Positions 63,174 through 64,000 of a stretch of DNA of 64,000 nucleotides are shown in pieces. The translations under genes were made by a program, and so were the position numbers. Where the stretch lies: assembly GCF_001667265.1 (NCBI RefSeq), contig NZ_LZHW01000028.1, positions 29,879-93,878 of the forward strand. Reading direction: 5' to 3'. The notes under the pieces are model-generated. The model saw only the letters and a program-made list of their open reading frames with translations. It had not been told where the DNA came from and did not search any database. Source of the DNA: Mycobacterium sp. ACS4331. GTDB taxonomy: Bacteria; Actinomycetota; Actinomycetes; Mycobacteriales; Mycobacteriaceae. Every line of letters starts with the position of its first letter. The first letter of the stretch is position 1.

Positions 63174-63893
63174 ATGTCAAAGAGCAACGGGGAGAAAGTC
63201 GCCCTGGTGACCGGCGGCGGGTCTGGGATCGGCAAAGCCATCGCCGACCGGCTGAGCCGGGAGGGGTACCGGGTGGCCGTCCTGGACCTGACACCGTCGG
63301 ACACCCCGAACTCGTATGCCGCCGACGTCACCGACCGCGCGCAGATCGATGTCGCGCTCAAGAGCATCCACGAGGACCTCGGGCCCGTCTCCATCCTGGT
63401 CAACGCCGCTGGAGTCGACGGTTTCAAGCCGTTCCTGAAGATCTCATTCGAGGACTGGCAGCGCATCGTCAACGTCAACCTGCACGGCGTATTCCACATG
63501 ATCCAAGCCGTGCTGCCCGACATGATCGACGCGGGCTGGGGCCGCATCGTGAACATCTCGTCATCGAGCACCCACTCCGGGACGCCCTACATGTCGCACT
63601 ACGTGTCGGCGAAGTCGGGCGTCAACGGTCTGACGAAAAGCCTGGCACTGGAGTTCGGCCCCGCCGGGGTCACGGTCAACGCCGTGCCACCGGGCTTCAT
63701 CGACACCCCGATGCTGCGGGGCGCCGAGGCGCGTGGCTACCTCGGCGACATCGAGAAGACCATCGAGGCCACGCCGGTACGACGGATCGGCAAGCCCGAG
63801 GACATCGCGGCGACGTGCGCGTTCCTGGTGTCCGAGGACGCCGGCTACATCACCGGTCAGATCATCGGCGTCAACGGCGGACGCAACACCTAG
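63174..63893 (+). CDS. Short-chain dehydrogenase/reductase
   Basis: This 239-aa classical SDR has TGGGSGIGKA, AAGVDGF, the catalytic YxxxK in YVSAK and VNGGRNT at the C-terminus (VNGG in place of VDGG). It follows TetR on the same strand with a good GGAAGGAACC ribosome site. It probably oxidises the hydroxyl introduced by the divergent P450. Confidence 0.92.
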   Translation: MSKSNGEKVALVTGGGSGIGKAIADRLSREGYRVAVLDLTPSDTPNSYAADVTDRAQIDVALKSIHEDLGPVSILVNAAGVDGFKPFLKISFEDWQRIVNVNLHGVFHMIQAVLPDMIDAGWGRIVNISSSSTHSGTPYMSHYVSAKSGVNGLTKSLALEFGPAGVTVNAVPPGFIDTPMLRGAEARGYLGDIEKTIEATPVRRIGKPEDIAATCAFLVSEDAGYITGQIIGVNGGRNT

Positions 63894-63902
63894 ATCGAAG
63901 AT

Positions 63903-64000
63903 GGCTGTGGGGGGCGGGGGGGGCGCCCCGCCGCCCCCCCCCCAGGGGAGACGGGGGGCCCGGCGCGGGTGGCCGCCAGTAAAACGCGGGGGGCGGGGCG
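63903..64000. other. G/C homopolymer-rich terminal segment, probable poor-quality sequence
   Basis: From about 63903 the sequence is dominated by long G or C runs unlike any other part of the window and carries no plausible gene. It starts just after an intact SDR gene. It reads as low-quality contig-end sequence rather than biology. Confidence 0.6.

Overview
The window is high-GC, gene-dense chromosomal DNA from a mycobacterium, most likely a fast-growing Mycolicibacterium. The evidence is the gene content: two antigen 85 mycolyltransferases, an LdtA-type L,D-transpeptidase, a Pep2/Mak-type maltokinase, F420-dependent luciferase-like (LLM) and PPOX-fold enzymes, a 13E12-family HNH protein, a mycobacterial recC-recB-recD operon, several P450s and many acyl-CoA enzymes. 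GTG starts, ATGA/GTGA start-stop overlaps and leaderless promoters are frequent. No rRNA, tRNA, CRISPR array or insertion sequence was recognised.

Layout. 1-6.6 kb: a truncated PfpI/DJ-1 gene, a sugar phosphorylase cassette (beta-phosphoglucomutase-like HAD plus GH65), a second HAD phosphatase, small acidic proteins and an alpha/beta hydrolase. 6.6-14.7 kb: acyl-CoA dehydrogenase, TSUP permease, MaoC hydratase, acyl-CoA thioesterase, CoA-transferase, TetR regulator, SDR, phosphodiesterase and LtrA-like protein. Two copies of a dispersed inverted repeat lie here. 15-24.5 kb: antigen 85 gene 1, then recD, recB and recC on the minus strand. 24.6-34.7 kb: amidohydrolase, P450, an orphan maltokinase with an SRPBCC gene, a complete ABC importer and antigen 85 gene 2. 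34.9-42.9 kb: TetR, CrtI-like oxidoreductase, HugZ-like flavoprotein, F420 enzymes, and a three-gene LLM/SRPBCC/acyl-CoA ligase operon. 43-45.1 kb: a repeat-rich island with the 13E12 HNH gene, a 36-bp tandem repeat and a 208-bp tandem duplication that carries a relic of an esterase 3' end.

45.0-58.8 kb is the most distinctive region. Ten minus-strand genes (NIPSNAP-like, P450, zinc alcohol dehydrogenase, HpcH/HpaI aldolase, two acyl-CoA dehydrogenases, SnoaL-like, SDR, Baeyer-Villiger-type monooxygenase, HSL-family esterase) have no gap above 10 nt. Next to them are a lactonase-like SMP-30 gene, a thioesterase, a TetR regulator, another acyl-CoA dehydrogenase and a DUF427 gene. I infer a catabolic pathway: hydroxylation, oxidation to a ketone, Baeyer-Villiger insertion, ester or lactone hydrolysis, CoA-level beta-oxidation, and retro-aldol cleavage. 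A 26-bp motif, GTGACA-N14-TGTAAA, occurs four times: three times in this region and once before the LLM/SRPBCC/acyl-CoA ligase operon at 40 kb. It may link the ligase to a pathway that otherwise has no CoA-activating enzyme.

58.9-64 kb: CorA-like transporter, LdtA-like L,D-transpeptidase, and a P450/ferredoxin pair divergent from a TetR/SDR pair across a large palindrome. The last ~100 bases are G/C homopolymer-rich and look like poor-quality contig-end sequence.
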